Shown here: positions 5,948 through 6,067 of the stretch, in pieces
How the letters are laid out: each line of letters starts with the position of its first letter
Position numbering within the stretch: the first letter of the stretch is position 1
Assembly (NCBI GenBank): GCA_033809415.1
Contig: JAPXLT010000279.1
Location: 1-6,067 of the forward strand
Length of the DNA stretch: 6,067 nucleotides
From: JAQVUB01 sp033809415
GTDB lineage: Bacteria; Verrucomicrobiota; Lentisphaeria; Oligosphaerales; Oligosphaeraceae
Reading direction: 5' to 3'
Position numbers and translations under genes: made by a program
Notes under the pieces: model-generated
Database searches by the model: none
Told to the model about the DNA's origin: nothing
What the model saw: only the letters and a program-made list of their open reading frames with translations

Positions 5948-6067
5948 TTATATTTCGAAGATGCCGTTGATATCCTTGCCGAATACGCCTTCGGGTGTTT
6001 CGACGTGGATGACCACGCCCTTTTCCTGGACGTCGGTCTTTTCGAGGAAGGTCAATGCATTTTCCTT
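5948..6067 (-). CDS. C-terminal end of an unrecognised protein (5' partial)
   Basis: On the - strand an open frame enters from the right edge and ends at TAA (5948-5950), giving 39 visible residues: KENALTFLEKTDVQEKGVVI, then a stretch ending DINGIFEI. The residues look like real protein rather than repeat translation: codon use is varied, there is an amphipathic beta strand (GVVIHVET) and a charged helix-like start. The fragment is too short to assign a family. It runs convergently towards the large gene, and the space between the two stops is filled by the repeat and terminator elements. No alternative frame in this stretch is open as cleanly towards the edge with a sensible composition. 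Confidence 0.6.
   Translation of the reverse strand, partial: KENALTFLEKTDVQEKGVVIHVETPEGVFGKDINGIFEI

Overview
This window reads as ordinary bacterial chromosome from a Gram-negative (diderm), probably uncultivated or environmental lineage. Two of the four genes carry Sec signal peptides. One of these encodes an outer-membrane beta-barrel ending in Phe, and the other a 1279-residue exported multidomain protein. The gaps between genes are filled with short palindromic repeats of the CACGAAA and GCCAAG type. These repeats, together with large propeller/cadherin-like secreted proteins carrying GWNL tails, suggest a PVC-group relative (Lentisphaerota-like) or another environmental phylum such as Cloacimonadota. 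That placement is inference; no phylogenetic marker gene is present.

Layout: (1) 1-507, + strand: the 3' end of an unrecognised gene cut by the window edge, followed by a 10-bp stem-loop (526-549). (2) 605-1537, + strand: a 310-residue outer-membrane beta-barrel protein with its own Shine-Dalgarno. (3) 1538-1977: a gene-free stretch of 440 bases made largely of repeats. It holds a CACGAAA-type repeat, a 56-bp perfect direct repeat in two copies, three small hairpins, and an inverted CACGAAA-type repeat that ends against the next gene's Shine-Dalgarno. (4) 1978-5817, + strand: a 1279-residue exported protein. It is predicted to hold two PD40/TolB-like beta-propellers, Ig/cadherin-like domains before and after the second propeller, and a duplicated GWNL...W module at the C-terminus. 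(5) 5818-5947: a convergent intergenic region with a perfect 27-bp hairpin followed by six T, then another CACGAAA-type repeat. (6) 5948-6067, - strand: the last 39 codons of an unrecognised gene running in from the right edge.

The genes show no evident shared pathway. The barrel and the large protein would both sit at or beyond the outer membrane, but separate hairpins and a long repeat block divide them, so they do not look like one operon. I found no RNA gene, CRISPR array, transposase or defence system. The points most worth a second look are the mosaic repeat block, the repeat-derived hairpin beside the start of the large gene, and the architecture and C-terminal duplication of the 1279-residue protein.
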